Assembly: GCF_042433895.1 (NCBI RefSeq)
Contig: NZ_JBHLUA010000005.1
Span: forward strand, 1 to 64,000
Source of the DNA: Mesonia maritima
Lineage (GTDB): Bacteria > Bacteroidota > Bacteroidia > Flavobacteriales > Flavobacteriaceae
Direction of reading: 5' to 3'
DNA length: 64,000 nucleotides
Below the pieces are notes generated by a model. The model searched no databases, had not been told where the DNA came from, and saw nothing but the letters and a program-made list of their open reading frames with translations. Every line of letters begins with the position of its first letter. Positions within the stretch are counted from its first letter, which is position 1. Made by a program: the position numbers and the translations under genes. Below, in pieces: positions 8,067 to 16,756 of this stretch.

Positions 8067-8200
8067 AAAGGCTGTCTAGAAAGTATTGAAAAATGTCATT
8101 CTGAATTTATTTCAGAATCTCATCTTGTTACTTAACAATTTTTAATGAGAACCTGAAACGAGTTCAGGTTGACGAAAACTTATTTTTTTAGACAGCCTTT
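8067..8200. repeat. Repeat-like palindromic element between ferritin and M3 peptidase genes, also acting as terminator
   Basis: The 134-bp segment is bounded by a perfect 12-bp inverted repeat (AAAGGCTGTCTA at 8067-8078 and TAGACAGCCTTT at 8189-8200, followed by more T). Inside are two more palindromes: TTCTGAA/TTCAGAA with a 5-nt loop near 8098-8116 and AACCTGAA/TTCAGGTT with a 5-nt loop near 8149-8172. It contains no ORF. Its inner TTCTGA...TTTCAGAATC core recurs in degenerate form near 57128-57150. The form suggests a dispersed non-autonomous repeat of the kind common in Flavobacteriaceae intergenic regions; by position it serves as a bidirectional terminator. Confidence 0.7.
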
Positions 8201-8219
8201 TTTCTTAAAGAAAACCCAA

Positions 8220-10244
8220 TTAAATTAAACCGGCGCGTTTTAGTAAAGCGTCTGCATCGGGTTCTTTTCCACGGAAGCGTTTATATAAAACCATTGGATC
8301 TTCAGTTCCACCTTTGGTTAACACATTTTCTTTAAATTTCGTAGCCACTTCTTCGCTAAAAATTCCTTTTTCTTTAAAATAAGCAAATGCATCAGCATCT
8401 AGAACTTCTGCCCATTTATAAGAATAATATCCAGCAGAATAACCACCCTGAAAAATATGCCCGAAAGAAGTACTCATACAATTTTCCGGTACATCGGGAT
8501 AAAGTCGTGTAGCTTCAAAGGCTTCTAATTCGTGTTTTTTTACATCATTTATTGAAGTCGGATCGGCGGCGTGCCAAGCCATATCTAACATTCCAAAACT
8601 TATTTGACGAACGGTTTGCATTCCTTCGTGAAAATTAGCTGATTTTTTTATTTTTTCGATTAATTCCATCGGGATTACTTCATCGGTTTCGTAATGACGC
8701 GCAAAAAGTTCTAAGGCTTCTTTTTCGTAACACCAATTTTCCATTAATTGACTCGGAAGTTCCACAAAATCCCAATAAACAGAAGGTCCAGACAAACTGG
8801 AATAAGTAGAATTTGCTAGAATTCCATGAAGTGCGTGACCAAATTCGTGGAACAAAGTCGTAACTTCATTAAATGTAAGTAACGAAGGTTTTTTGGAAGT
8901 CGGGCGCGTGAAATTGCAAACGTTAGAAACATGCGGACGCTCATTTTTGCCATCTTTTACCTGTTGCTCTTTGTAAATGGTCATCCAAGCGCCGTTTCGC
9001 TTTCCTTCTCGCGGATGAAAATCGGCATAAAAAAGTGCTTGGTAGTCGCCATTTTCATCGTAAATCTCATAAGTTTTTACTTCATCGTGATATTTATCAA
9101 CGTTAAAAACTTCTTTAAAATGAATTCCGTAAAGTTTTTTTGCAATTAAAAATACACCGTGAATTACATTGTCGAGTTTAAAATAAGGCTTTAGTTGTTC
9201 ATCATCCAGTTGAAATAATTTCTGTTTCAATTTTTCCGAATAATACGCGCTATCCCATTTCTCCAATCGGTCGATTCCGTCAAGTTCTTTCGCAAAATTT
9301 TCGAGTTCTTGAAATTCTTTTTCGGCTGCTGGTTTTGCTTTTTCCAGCATTTCTTCTAAAAATTCATTTACTTTTTCAGGACTTTTTGCCATACGTTCTT
9401 CTAAAACGAAATGGGCGTGGGTTTTAAAACCAAGTAAATTTGCTCGTTGATGACGAAGTTTAGCGATTTTTAAAACAATTTCTTGATTATCATATTTATC
9501 ATTCTGAAAAGCTTTAGCGCCAAAAGCAATCGCTAATTTTTTTCGTAGTTCACGATTTTTAGCGTATTTCATAAACGGAATATAACTCGGGAAATGAAGC
9601 GTAAAAATATAACCTTCTTTTCCTTTCTTTTTCGCTAATTCTTCGGCGTTTTCAAGTTCACTTTCCGGAAGCCCGTCTAATTCATTTTTATCGGTAACAT
9701 GCAATTCGTAGCGATTGGTTTCTGCTAAGACGTTTTCACCAAAAGTCAATGAAAGTTTTGCGAGTTCTAAATCAATTTTTCGGAGTTCGTTCTTTTTATC
9801 TTCCGATAAATTAGCACCGTTTCTACTAAAAGCTTTGTAATGTTTATCGAGTAAGGTTTTTTGTTCTTCAGTTAGATCGAGTTTTTTTCGCTCATCAAAA
9901 ACGTGTTTTACGCGTTTAAAAAGTGCTTCATTCAGCAGTAAATCATTATTAAATTCGCTTAACCAAGGCGACACTTCTTGCGCGATTTTTTGAATTTCAT
10001 CATTCGTTTCAGCAGAATTAATATTAAAGAAAATTCCTGCCACGCGACTTAATTTTTCACCAGAATGTTCTAACGCCACAATTGTGTTTTCAAATGTTGG
10101 TGTTTCTTCGGTAGCTGTAATTTGTTGAATCTCTTCGCGTGCTATTTTTATGGCTTCTTCAATAGCGGGTTTATAATGTTCGGTCTTTATTTTTGAAAAA
10201 GGTGCAGTGTCGAATTCCTGCAATAATGGATTTTCTTGACTCAT
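8220..10244 (-). CDS. M3 family metallopeptidase (oligopeptidase A / peptidyl-dipeptidase Dcp-like)
   Basis: A zinc peptidase of the thimet-oligopeptidase family that degrades oligopeptides. The zinc motif HEFGH is at about residues 466-470 in TLFHEFGHALHG, followed by the downstream Glu helix, and the C-terminal FQGGYSAGYYSYKWAE region carries the substrate-binding Tyr/His residues typical of M3. I chose the ATG at 10244 (protein starts SQENPLLQEFDTAPF, 674 residues) rather than the in-frame ATG 42 nt upstream at 10286, because the extra 14 residues do not look like family sequence and no signal peptide is present. The enzyme is therefore likely cytoplasmic. It converges on the ferritin gene. 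Confidence 0.93.
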   Translation of the reverse strand: MSQENPLLQEFDTAPFSKIKTEHYKPAIEEAIKIAREEIQQITATEETPTFENTIVALEHSGEKLSRVAGIFFNINSAETNDEIQKIAQEVSPWLSEFNNDLLLNEALFKRVKHVFDERKKLDLTEEQKTLLDKHYKAFSRNGANLSEDKKNELRKIDLELAKLSLTFGENVLAETNRYELHVTDKNELDGLPESELENAEELAKKKGKEGYIFTLHFPSYIPFMKYAKNRELRKKLAIAFGAKAFQNDKYDNQEIVLKIAKLRHQRANLLGFKTHAHFVLEERMAKSPEKVNEFLEEMLEKAKPAAEKEFQELENFAKELDGIDRLEKWDSAYYSEKLKQKLFQLDDEQLKPYFKLDNVIHGVFLIAKKLYGIHFKEVFNVDKYHDEVKTYEIYDENGDYQALFYADFHPREGKRNGAWMTIYKEQQVKDGKNERPHVSNVCNFTRPTSKKPSLLTFNEVTTLFHEFGHALHGILANSTYSSLSGPSVYWDFVELPSQLMENWCYEKEALELFARHYETDEVIPMELIEKIKKSANFHEGMQTVRQISFGMLDMAWHAADPTSINDVKKHELEAFEATRLYPDVPENCMSTSFGHIFQGGYSAGYYSYKWAEVLDADAFAYFKEKGIFSEEVATKFKENVLTKGGTEDPMVLYKRFRGKEPDADALLKRAGLI

Positions 10245-10340
10245 AAATCGTTTCAATTTTAGGATTGTAAAGATACAAAGCCTCAAATTGTTAACTCCTT
10301 AGAATTATTAAAAATGAACGTTAAAACTTTGATTGAATTC

Positions 10341-10371
10341 CCTATCGAATTTTATCTGAAAATTCGATAGG
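10341..10371 (-). terminator. Hairpin downstream of the carboxypeptidase-regulatory-domain gene
   Basis: A perfect 13-bp inverted repeat (CCTATCGAATTTT and its complement) with a 5-nt loop starts 2 nt after the stop of the minus-strand gene that ends at 10374. It has no strong T-run after it in that direction, so it may work as a weak terminator or an mRNA 3'-end stabiliser. Confidence 0.6.
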
Positions 10372-10373
10372 CT

Positions 10374-11681
10374 TTAATCTTTATCTGAAAAATAATATTG
10401 ATTTTCTGTGATTTTTTGCCCGTCGATTAGCAAATTTGAAGTGATTTTTTTACTCGGCGTTAACCAATTTGAATCTTTTAATTTTAAACGATAATCTCTG
10501 TGGAGATAATTATATTCACCTGTTTTTTTTAAATAATATTTGGGAGAATATTTGCCTGAAGTTAATTTTGTATACATAAAACTCCCTGAAGCTATATTTT
10601 CTTCTAATTTCGCACCTATAGGAAATTTTAAATTGAATGAACTTAATTTTTCGCCTTCCCCTAATTCATATTCGCCTTTTAAAATTCCATAATCTGAAGT
10701 TGAGATGTATAAAGTTCCTTGAAATTTCGCTTTCGCTTTATTCGGTTTAAACGCTATTTGGTAGTACCAGTTTTCATTAAATTGAATAACTTCTTTAATT
10801 TCGAAAGAATAATCTTCAGAATTTTTTAAAAAATCATATTCGGCAGGATTTAAAAAATATTGTTTTGGCCAAGTAAGTTGATAATAAAGCTTCGTACTAT
10901 CTACTTGTAATTTATAATCTCTATCAAATGAAATAATCCCAGATTTTACTTGATATTCTTTATTAATATCAATATAACTTTTTATTACTTTATCTAAGGC
11001 ATAATACCAGGAATTCACGAGCGTAGGATTATGTTTAGTAACGCTATAACTTTCTTCAATCCGCTCTATTTTGGGTTTGGAATGAGGAAATTGTTTGTAG
11101 CTAAAACTATTAAATTTTTCTAATATGTGTTCGGTATTCTTAATTTCATCAATTATCTTTTTGATATCGGTAGTAAATTTTACGCGTTGGCTTTTAGGAA
11201 TTAGATTTATTTTCTTCAATTTTAAATCGAAATCATTAAAAATATATTTTTCTGTCAGCTTATGTCTAATCTTAAATTCTAGGGAATCTAAGCTGTAATT
11301 TTTATTGATATTTTGTTTTGCCTTCTCTATAATTTTTTGTGCTTCAATATTTTTATTAACTAAATAGACATCGTCTAACTGATCAACTTTTTTATTCAGA
11401 TGAATAATTGTGTCTTTTTTAAAATCTTTTATTGCAATTTTTAAAGATTGATAACCTAGTGAAGAAAAACGTAAAGAATCAGTTGACGAAAATTTATCTA
11501 CCTCAATTTCGAAATTTCCGTTTTGATTTGTGATGACACCGTAATTCTGAGAAATTTCGACCGTAGCATTTGGAATACCTTTTTCAGTTTCATTAGAAAG
11601 AATTATTCCAGACAGCGTTTGAGCTGAAAGCGGAAAATATAAAACTACCAACAGCCCAAAAAGAAGACGATTTTTGCACAT
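10374..11681 (-). CDS. Secreted protein with CarboxypepD_reg-like domain, function unknown
   Basis: A 435-residue protein with a signal peptide (MCKNRLLFGLLVVLYFPLSAQ, residues 1-21) followed by a carboxypeptidase regulatory-like beta-sandwich (about 22-100: LSGIILSNETEKGIPNATVEI ... NGNFEIEVD ... LRFSSLGYQSLKI). This domain is common at the N-termini of Bacteroidetes outer-membrane and surface proteins. The remaining 330 residues are strand-rich (for example YSFEIKEVIQFNENWYYQIAFKP region near 290-315) without a recognised enzyme motif. It stands alone between hairpins at 10341 and 11752. Probably an envelope protein of unknown role. Confidence 0.78.
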   Translation of the reverse strand: MCKNRLLFGLLVVLYFPLSAQTLSGIILSNETEKGIPNATVEISQNYGVITNQNGNFEIEVDKFSSTDSLRFSSLGYQSLKIAIKDFKKDTIIHLNKKVDQLDDVYLVNKNIEAQKIIEKAKQNINKNYSLDSLEFKIRHKLTEKYIFNDFDLKLKKINLIPKSQRVKFTTDIKKIIDEIKNTEHILEKFNSFSYKQFPHSKPKIERIEESYSVTKHNPTLVNSWYYALDKVIKSYIDINKEYQVKSGIISFDRDYKLQVDSTKLYYQLTWPKQYFLNPAEYDFLKNSEDYSFEIKEVIQFNENWYYQIAFKPNKAKAKFQGTLYISTSDYGILKGEYELGEGEKLSSFNLKFPIGAKLEENIASGSFMYTKLTSGKYSPKYYLKKTGEYNYLHRDYRLKLKDSNWLTPSKKITSNLLIDGQKITENQYYFSDKD

Positions 11682-11751
11682 AACTGTAAACCTTAAAAAT
11701 AACTGTTTTAAAGATGCAATTTTTTTTCTGAAAACTGTATGTTAAAATGAA

Positions 11752-11778
11752 AAAACCTACTCATTTTGAGTAGGTTTT
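11752..11778 (-). terminator. Intrinsic terminator of purK-purE
   Basis: A 12-bp perfect stem (AAAACCTACTCA / TGAGTAGGTTTT, 3-nt loop) lies 26 nt downstream of the purE stop on the minus strand and ends in a T-run in that direction. The symmetry means it could also work on the plus strand, but no plus-strand gene runs into it. Confidence 0.85.
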
Positions 11779-11803
11779 AAAAATTATAAATATTAAAAAA
11801 GGA

Positions 11804-12292
11804 CTATTTTTTCCGCACTTCTTCAGCGCCTTTTATTACTTTTTCTTTCAATCCTTCTTTATAAACTAATATTTTATCACGAACACATTTATCGGAAGCG
11901 CCAATAATTTGCGCAGCAAGAATTCCCGCATTTTTTGCACCGTCTAACGCAACAGTCGCAACAGGAACGCCACCTGGCATTTGTAAAATAGAAAGAACAG
12001 AATCCCAACCATCGATAGAATTTCTCGATTTCACCGGAACGCCAATTACAGGAAGTGGCGAAAGAGAAGCTACCATTCCCGGAAGATGCGCAGCGCCACC
12101 GGCGCCGGCAATAATTACGTTAATTCCGCGCTCGTGTGCATTTTTTCCGTAGTCAAATAATTTTTCTGGAGTGCGATGCGCCGAAACAATATCGACTTCA
12201 ACTTCTAAATCAAATCCTCTTAAAATATCGATTGCTTCTTGCATTACAGGTAAATCGCTCGTGCTTCCCATAATTACGCCAACTTTACTCAT
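11804..12292 (-). CDS. purE: 5-(carboxyamino)imidazole ribonucleotide mutase PurE
   Basis: A 162-residue class I PurE, which rearranges N5-CAIR to CAIR in de novo purine synthesis in the cytoplasm. Visible family motifs are VGVIMGSTSDLPVM (residues 4-17), SAHRTPEKLFDY (about 42-53, with the catalytic His) and GAGGAAHLPGMVAS (about 63-76). Class I requires PurK as partner, and purK lies 83 nt upstream on the same strand, so the pair is an operon in the order purK, purE. Confidence 0.97.
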   Translation of the reverse strand: MSKVGVIMGSTSDLPVMQEAIDILRGFDLEVEVDIVSAHRTPEKLFDYGKNAHERGINVIIAGAGGAAHLPGMVASLSPLPVIGVPVKSRNSIDGWDSVLSILQMPGGVPVATVALDGAKNAGILAAQIIGASDKCVRDKILVYKEGLKEKVIKGAEEVRKK

Positions 12293-12375
12293 ATGTTTTA
12301 GTTTTTTGTTATCGGTTTTTAACCTTTAGCTTGATTTAAAAAAAACGCTTTTATTCAGTACTAAAATTTATTTTG

Positions 12376-13536
12376 CTAATCTCTACTAATTACTTTAATT
12401 TCATTTTTAACTTTCTCAGCAATTTTTCGAGCTTCACTTAAATCTTTATTTACAATCGTTACGTGACCCATTTTTCGAAACGGACGCGTTTGTTTTTTTC
12501 CGTAGATATGAGGCGTTACGCCATCCATCTGCATAATTTTTTCGATGTTTTGGTAATAGACATTTCCTTCGTGATTTTCGTCGCCTACCAAATTCACCAT
12601 TACGCCACCGACTTTACTATCGGTATTTCCTAGCGGAAGATCTAAAATCGCTCGTAAATGTTGTTCAAATTGATTCGTGAAACTTGCTTCAATACTATAA
12701 TGACCGCTGTTGTGAGGTCGTGGAGCAACTTCATTTACCAAAATTTCATCGTCTTGGGTTTGAAATAATTCTACCGCCAATAAACCAACATGTTCAAACG
12801 TTCGTGAAACTTTGGTAGCTACTTCGCGTGCTTTTTGAGCAACTTTAGCTTCAATTCTTGCAGGGCAAATTACATATTCAACTTGATTTGCTTCCGGATG
12901 GAATTCCATTTCTACAACCGGATAAGTTTTTACTTCACCCGAAACGCTTCTGGCAACAATTACCGCCAATTCGTTTTTAAACCGAATCATTTCTTCAACA
13001 ATGCAAGGGACTTCTTCAACAGGAATTAAATCTTCTTGCTCTTTAATTACACGAACGCCTTTGCCGTCATAACCGCCGGTGGTGCTTTTCCAAACAAACG
13101 GAAATTGCCGCTCTTTTCTAATAATTGCTTCGGTTAATTCAGCTTTTGTTTCATATTTCACAAATTGAGCTGTCGGAATATCATTAGCTTTATAAAACTC
13201 TTTTTGAACTCCTTTATCCTGAATTTTACGTAATGTTTCAGCCGAAGGAAATACTTTTTTCCCTTCTTTTTCTAATTGTTCTAACGCTTCAACATTTACC
13301 GTTTCAATCTCAAACGTCAGTAAATCTACTTTTCTTCCAAAATTCACGACGGTATCAAAATCCATTAAATCACCTTTTTCAAAATGATTGCAAGCAATTT
13401 TACAAGGCGCTTCCGGATTTGGGTCTACCACATAGGTTTGGATGTCGTATTTTCTCGTGTCGTACAACATCATTTTTCCTAATTGTCCGCCGCCTAAAAT
13501 TCCTAATTTAAAAGCTGATGAAAAGTAATTATGCAT
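12376..13536 (-). CDS. purK: 5-(carboxyamino)imidazole ribonucleotide synthase PurK
   Basis: A 386-residue ATP-grasp enzyme that carboxylates AIR to N5-CAIR using ATP and bicarbonate. The N-terminal nucleotide-fold signature LGILGGGQLGKMML is at residues 12-25, the ATP-grasp region includes FVWKSTTGGYDGKGVRVI (about 147-164) and IVEEMIRFKNELAVIV (about 179-194), and LVNEVAPRPHNSGHYSIEA (about 267-285) is the family's metal- and substrate-binding segment. It is first in the purK-purE operon. Its ATG is only 17 nt from the structured RNA candidate at 13554-13648, which would form its mRNA leader. Confidence 0.97.
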   Translation of the reverse strand: MHNYFSSAFKLGILGGGQLGKMMLYDTRKYDIQTYVVDPNPEAPCKIACNHFEKGDLMDFDTVVNFGRKVDLLTFEIETVNVEALEQLEKEGKKVFPSAETLRKIQDKGVQKEFYKANDIPTAQFVKYETKAELTEAIIRKERQFPFVWKSTTGGYDGKGVRVIKEQEDLIPVEEVPCIVEEMIRFKNELAVIVARSVSGEVKTYPVVEMEFHPEANQVEYVICPARIEAKVAQKAREVATKVSRTFEHVGLLAVELFQTQDDEILVNEVAPRPHNSGHYSIEASFTNQFEQHLRAILDLPLGNTDSKVGGVMVNLVGDENHEGNVYYQNIEKIMQMDGVTPHIYGKKQTRPFRKMGHVTIVNKDLSEARKIAEKVKNEIKVISRD

Positions 13537-13553
13537 AAATTTATCTTTATAAT

Positions 13554-13648
13554 TTTTGGGCGCTTCCCTTTCGGGTCGGGTTATTCGCTATATCTTTTGT
13601 TCCGTAAAAACTACACAAAAGGATGCCGCTGCTACCCCTAGCGCAAAA
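13554..13648 (-). ncRNA. Compact structured RNA candidate (possible Flavo-1-like element) in the purK leader
   Basis: This GC-richer 95-nt segment folds best as minus-strand RNA. An outer helix joins TTTTG/CAAAA and CGCT/AGCG with a 2-nt bulge; a central arm pairs GGGT with ACCC and CTTTTGT with ACAAAAG across an asymmetric internal loop rich in purines (AGCAGCGGCATC against ATATAGCGAATA); a third arm is CCC-GAAA-GGG, a GNRA tetraloop that exists only on this strand. The sequence style matches a repeated element I recall from many flavobacterial genomes, and Flavo-1 is a known structured RNA class in that group, but I cannot confirm identity here. It lies between divergent purine genes. Confidence 0.5.
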
Positions 13649-13716
13649 CAGAATTCCACAAAAATAAATCTTTCCAAGAGAATTACCGAAATAATAGGCT
13701 TTAAATCTGTATTCCT

Positions 13717-13724
13717 TATCTTTG
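13717..13724 (+). promoter_or_regulatory. -7 box for hpt-adk
   Basis: TATCTTTG matches TAnnTTTG and lies 24 nt before the hpt ATG at 13749. The -33 region is only a loose match. Confidence 0.5.
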
Positions 13725-13748
13725 CAAATTATTAAAAAATAAAAAAGA

Positions 13749-14279
13749 ATGCTACAACTTCATGACTTAACGTTTAAACCTTTTCTTTCTGCTCAAGAAA
13801 TTGAAAATACTATCGAAAAAGTCGCTGAAAAAATAAATGAAGATTTAGCAGCAAAGCAACCTGTTTTTTTGGGAGTTTTAAATGGCGCATATTTATTTAC
13901 CGCCGAACTCACCAAACGATTTCAAGGCAATTGTGAAGTAGAATTCACCAAATTAATATCTTACGAAGGAACTAAAACTACCGGTAAAATTCAGAATTTA
14001 ATCGGAGTAGAAAACCTGAAAGGGAAAACCGTTATCGTAGTAGAAGATATTGTAGATACCGGAAATACCATTTCAGAAATCGTTAAAATTTTAGAAAAAG
14101 AAGCCGTAGCCAATTATAAAATCGCTACCTTATTTTTTAAACCGGAAGCCTATCAAAAAGCCCATAAAATTGATTATATCGGCTTAGAAATTCCCAATAA
14201 ATTTATTGTAGGATTTGGCTTAGATTACAACGGATTAGGAAGAAATTTACCAGAAATATATCAACTTAAAGAAAATTAA
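13749..14279 (+). CDS. hpt: Hypoxanthine phosphoribosyltransferase
   Basis: A 176-residue type I phosphoribosyltransferase that salvages hypoxanthine (and often guanine) to the nucleotide using PRPP. The PRPP-binding loop VIVVEDIVDTGNTI is at about residues 94-107, the flexible-loop region with SYEGTKTTGK is at about 71-80, and FIVGFGLDYNGLGRNLPEIY at the C-terminus holds the purine-binding Phe/Asp residues. Its stop is followed after one base by the adk start, so salvage and adenylate kinase are cotranscribed. Confidence 0.95.
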   Translation: MLQLHDLTFKPFLSAQEIENTIEKVAEKINEDLAAKQPVFLGVLNGAYLFTAELTKRFQGNCEVEFTKLISYEGTKTTGKIQNLIGVENLKGKTVIVVEDIVDTGNTISEIVKILEKEAVANYKIATLFFKPEAYQKAHKIDYIGLEIPNKFIVGFGLDYNGLGRNLPEIYQLKEN

Positions 14280-14280
14280 C

Positions 14281-14853
14281 ATGACAAACATTGTATTGTT
14301 TGGCCCTCCGGGAGCCGGAAAAGGAACGCAAGCCGAAATTTTAAAACAAAAATACGACTTGGTACACATTTCTACCGGAGATGTTTTTCGTTATAATATA
14401 AAAAATGAAACCGAACTCGGTAAAAAGGCAAAATTGTTTATCGATAAAGGTCAATTAGTGCCAGATGAGGTGACAATCGACATGCTAAATGATGAGGTTG
14501 AAAAACACCCGAATGCAAAAGGAATTATTTTCGACGGTTTTCCTAGAACTTCAGCGCAAGCCAAAGCATTAGATGAATTGTTAGTTAGTAAAAATACTAG
14601 CGTAAATGCGATGATCGCCTTAGAAGTAGAAGACGAAATTTTGGTAAAAAGATTGCTTGAACGTGGTAAAACTTCAGGGAGAAAAGACGATGCCGATGAA
14701 GGCGTAATTAGAAATAGAATAAAAGTTTATTACGAAGAGACCGCTATATTAAAGTCCTATTATCAAGCACAAGATAAATACTTTGGTGTCGATGGTGTAG
14801 GAAGTATCGACGAAATTACCCAACGCTTAAGCAAAGTAATAGATCAATTATAA
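14281..14853 (+). CDS. adk: Adenylate kinase
   Basis: A 190-residue adenylate kinase (AMP + ATP to 2 ADP). The P-loop GPPGAGKGTQ is at residues 8-17, the AMP-binding DGFPRTSAQA at about 84-93, and the short LID around RGKTSGRKDDADEGVIRNR (about 128-146) lacks the four-Cys zinc site, so this is the short form. In many bacteria adk sits between secY and map; here it is between hpt and obg, and the secY region at 47197-48752 has neither adk nor map. Confidence 0.97.
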   Translation: MTNIVLFGPPGAGKGTQAEILKQKYDLVHISTGDVFRYNIKNETELGKKAKLFIDKGQLVPDEVTIDMLNDEVEKHPNAKGIIFDGFPRTSAQAKALDELLVSKNTSVNAMIALEVEDEILVKRLLERGKTSGRKDDADEGVIRNRIKVYYEETAILKSYYQAQDKYFGVDGVGSIDEITQRLSKVIDQL

Positions 14854-14897
14854 AACGCAGATATTCAATTTATTTGAATAGCGAATAAGTATAGATA

Positions 14898-15917
14898 ATG
14901 AAAGAAGGAAATTTTATAGATTACGTAAAACTGCACGTTTCTTCCGGAAAAGGCGGAAAAGGTTCGGCGCATTTACACCGTGAAAAATATATTGAAAAAG
15001 GCGGTCCAGATGGTGGTGATGGTGGTCGTGGCGGACACGTAATTTTACGGGGAAACGAAAACCTTTGGACATTATATGAGTTCAATTTTAAACGCCACAT
15101 AAAGGCGGAACATGGTAAAGATGGTGGTAAGCAGCGAAGCACCGGAGCCGATGGAGAAGATGCTTATATCGACGTTCCATTAGGTACGGTAGTTCGCGAT
15201 ACGGATACAAACGAGATTATCGATGAGATTACCGAACACGATCAAGAAATAATTATTGCCAAAGGCGGAATGGGCGGTCGTGGAAACTGGCACTTTAAAA
15301 CTTCCACGCATCAAACGCCTCGTTATTCACAACCCGGAATAGAAGGCGAAGAACGCGATATCACCTTAGAATTAAAAGTCTTGGCAGATGTTGGCTTAGT
15401 TGGTTTTCCCAATGCAGGAAAATCTACGTTACTTTCAGTAATTACAGCTGCAAAGCCAAAAATAGCTAATTATGAATTCACTACATTAAAACCAAATTTA
15501 GGAATTGTAAAATATCGTGACTTCCAAACTTTTGTAATGGCAGATATTCCTGGAATTATTGAAGGCGCCGCCGAAGGAAAAGGTTTAGGATATCGATTTT
15601 TACGCCATATCGAAAGAAATTCAACTCTATTATTTCTTATTCCTTGTGATGCAGATAATATTAAAAAGCAGTATGAAATTCTCTTAGATGAACTTCGACG
15701 CTACAATCCTGAATTGTTGGATAAAGATCGATTTATCGCAATTTCAAAAAGTGATATGCTCGATGCCGAATTAAAAGAAGAATTGAATATGCAACTAAAA
15801 GAAGAATTTAAAGGACTTCCGTATATGTTTATTTCTTCCGTAGCACAACAAGGTATTCAGGAATTGAAGGATAAATTATGGAAAAATTTAAATAAAGATC
15901 CTGAAGATAAATTTTAA
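14898..15917 (+). CDS. obg: Obg family GTPase ObgE/CgtA
   Basis: A 339-residue essential GTPase involved in 50S subunit assembly and stress response. The Gly-rich Obg fold covers residues 1-160 (HVSSGKGGKGSAHLHREKY, GGPDGGDGGRGGHVIL). The G domain follows with G1 GFPNAGKSTLLS (about 169-180), the switch and G3 in ADIPGIIEGAAEGKGLG (about 214-230) and G4 SKSD (about 288). It lacks the long C-terminal OCT domain of Gram-positive Obg. A 7-bp hairpin (TATTCAA/TTGAATA, 14862-14880) lies in the 44-nt gap after adk. It is probably in the hpt-adk transcript. Confidence 0.96.
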   Translation: MKEGNFIDYVKLHVSSGKGGKGSAHLHREKYIEKGGPDGGDGGRGGHVILRGNENLWTLYEFNFKRHIKAEHGKDGGKQRSTGADGEDAYIDVPLGTVVRDTDTNEIIDEITEHDQEIIIAKGGMGGRGNWHFKTSTHQTPRYSQPGIEGEERDITLELKVLADVGLVGFPNAGKSTLLSVITAAKPKIANYEFTTLKPNLGIVKYRDFQTFVMADIPGIIEGAAEGKGLGYRFLRHIERNSTLLFLIPCDADNIKKQYEILLDELRRYNPELLDKDRFIAISKSDMLDAELKEELNMQLKEEFKGLPYMFISSVAQQGIQELKDKLWKNLNKDPEDKF

Positions 15918-15988
15918 ATGTTAAGAATTGGTTATAAAAGATTAAGCTGTTTTTGTTTTTAGTAATTTTAGGTGAAAATTATAGAAAA

Positions 15989-16513
15989 ATGAAAATATAT
16001 ATAGGAATAATTTTAGCCTTTTTACTTATTTCTTGTGGCGGGACAAAAGCTTATTTTGATTACGATCAAGAGGTCGATTTTTCGAAATTTAATACCTACG
16101 GATTTTATGCCGATATGGAGTCTGGTTTAAGCGAATTAGATCAAGATCGTATGATTGCTGCGTTAGATACGGTTTTACAAGAAAACAACTTCAATAAAAG
16201 TGAAACTCCTGATTTTAAAATAAATATTTTTGCTGAACCTTTTAACAAAGCAAGCAATTCATCTATTGGGATCGGTCTCGGCGGTGGAGGCGGAGCAGTT
16301 GGCGGTGGCGTGTCTGGCGGAATTCCGGTCGGTGGAGATCAACTTTTCTTAAGTATTACCATAGATTTTGCAGATGCTGTAACCAACGAATTATTTTGGC
16401 AAGCGGTAGTCGAAAGCCGCTTCAACGAAAATTGGTCACCGCAAGAGCGAAGTGAATTTTTTAGAGAGATTGCAGAAAAAGCTTTAGAAAATTATCCTCC
16501 GGAAGAGGATTAA
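15989..16513 (+). CDS. DUF4136 family lipoprotein
   Basis: The protein from the ATG at 15989 (174 residues) begins KIYIGIILAFLLISCGG, a lipoprotein signal with Cys at about residue 15, so this start is preferred over the in-frame ATG at 15953, which adds 12 residues ahead of the signal. The body fits DUF4136: YDQEVDFSKFNTYGFY near the lipidated end, PDFKINIFAEP (about 68-78), a Gly-rich loop (GIGLGGGGGAVGGG, about 92-105) and LFWQAVVESRF. Such proteins are exported, membrane-anchored and of unknown function. Confidence 0.85.
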   Translation: MKIYIGIILAFLLISCGGTKAYFDYDQEVDFSKFNTYGFYADMESGLSELDQDRMIAALDTVLQENNFNKSETPDFKINIFAEPFNKASNSSIGIGLGGGGGAVGGGVSGGIPVGGDQLFLSITIDFADAVTNELFWQAVVESRFNENWSPQERSEFFREIAEKALENYPPEED

Positions 16514-16722
16514 TTCTACTTATACTTTTTCTTGATAGATTGAATATATTTCTGAAATTTTACTTGCCTACTTCATAATTTTTCAAATTTTTGCTGACTG
16601 AATATAAATTGAGTAGCCAGCATACATAAAATGCAAGATAAGAAGCGAAATTTCATATGTCTTGGTTTTTGTTAAAGATAATGATTTTATCAAATCTTTA
16701 TGATTTATATAGATTGGGGCAT

Positions 16723-16730
16723 TATTTTTG
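16723..16730 (+). promoter_or_regulatory. -7 box for the TPR gene at 16757
   Basis: TATTTTTG matches TAnnTTTG and ends 26 nt before the ATG at 16757. The rest of the 243-nt gap from 16514 is AT-rich and shows no ORF or strong hairpin. Confidence 0.45.
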
Positions 16731-16756
16731 CCTTTTTAGAACTATATTATCCATCT

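Noticed and set aside
10245..10286. Longer N-terminus for the M3 peptidase
   Set aside because: The extra 14 residues are neither a signal peptide nor conserved-looking; the ATG at 10244 gives the usual family start.
14921..15142. Antisense reading frame over obg
   Set aside because: A Pro/Ser/Cys-rich frame mirroring the Gly-rich obg codons; no homology or start signal.
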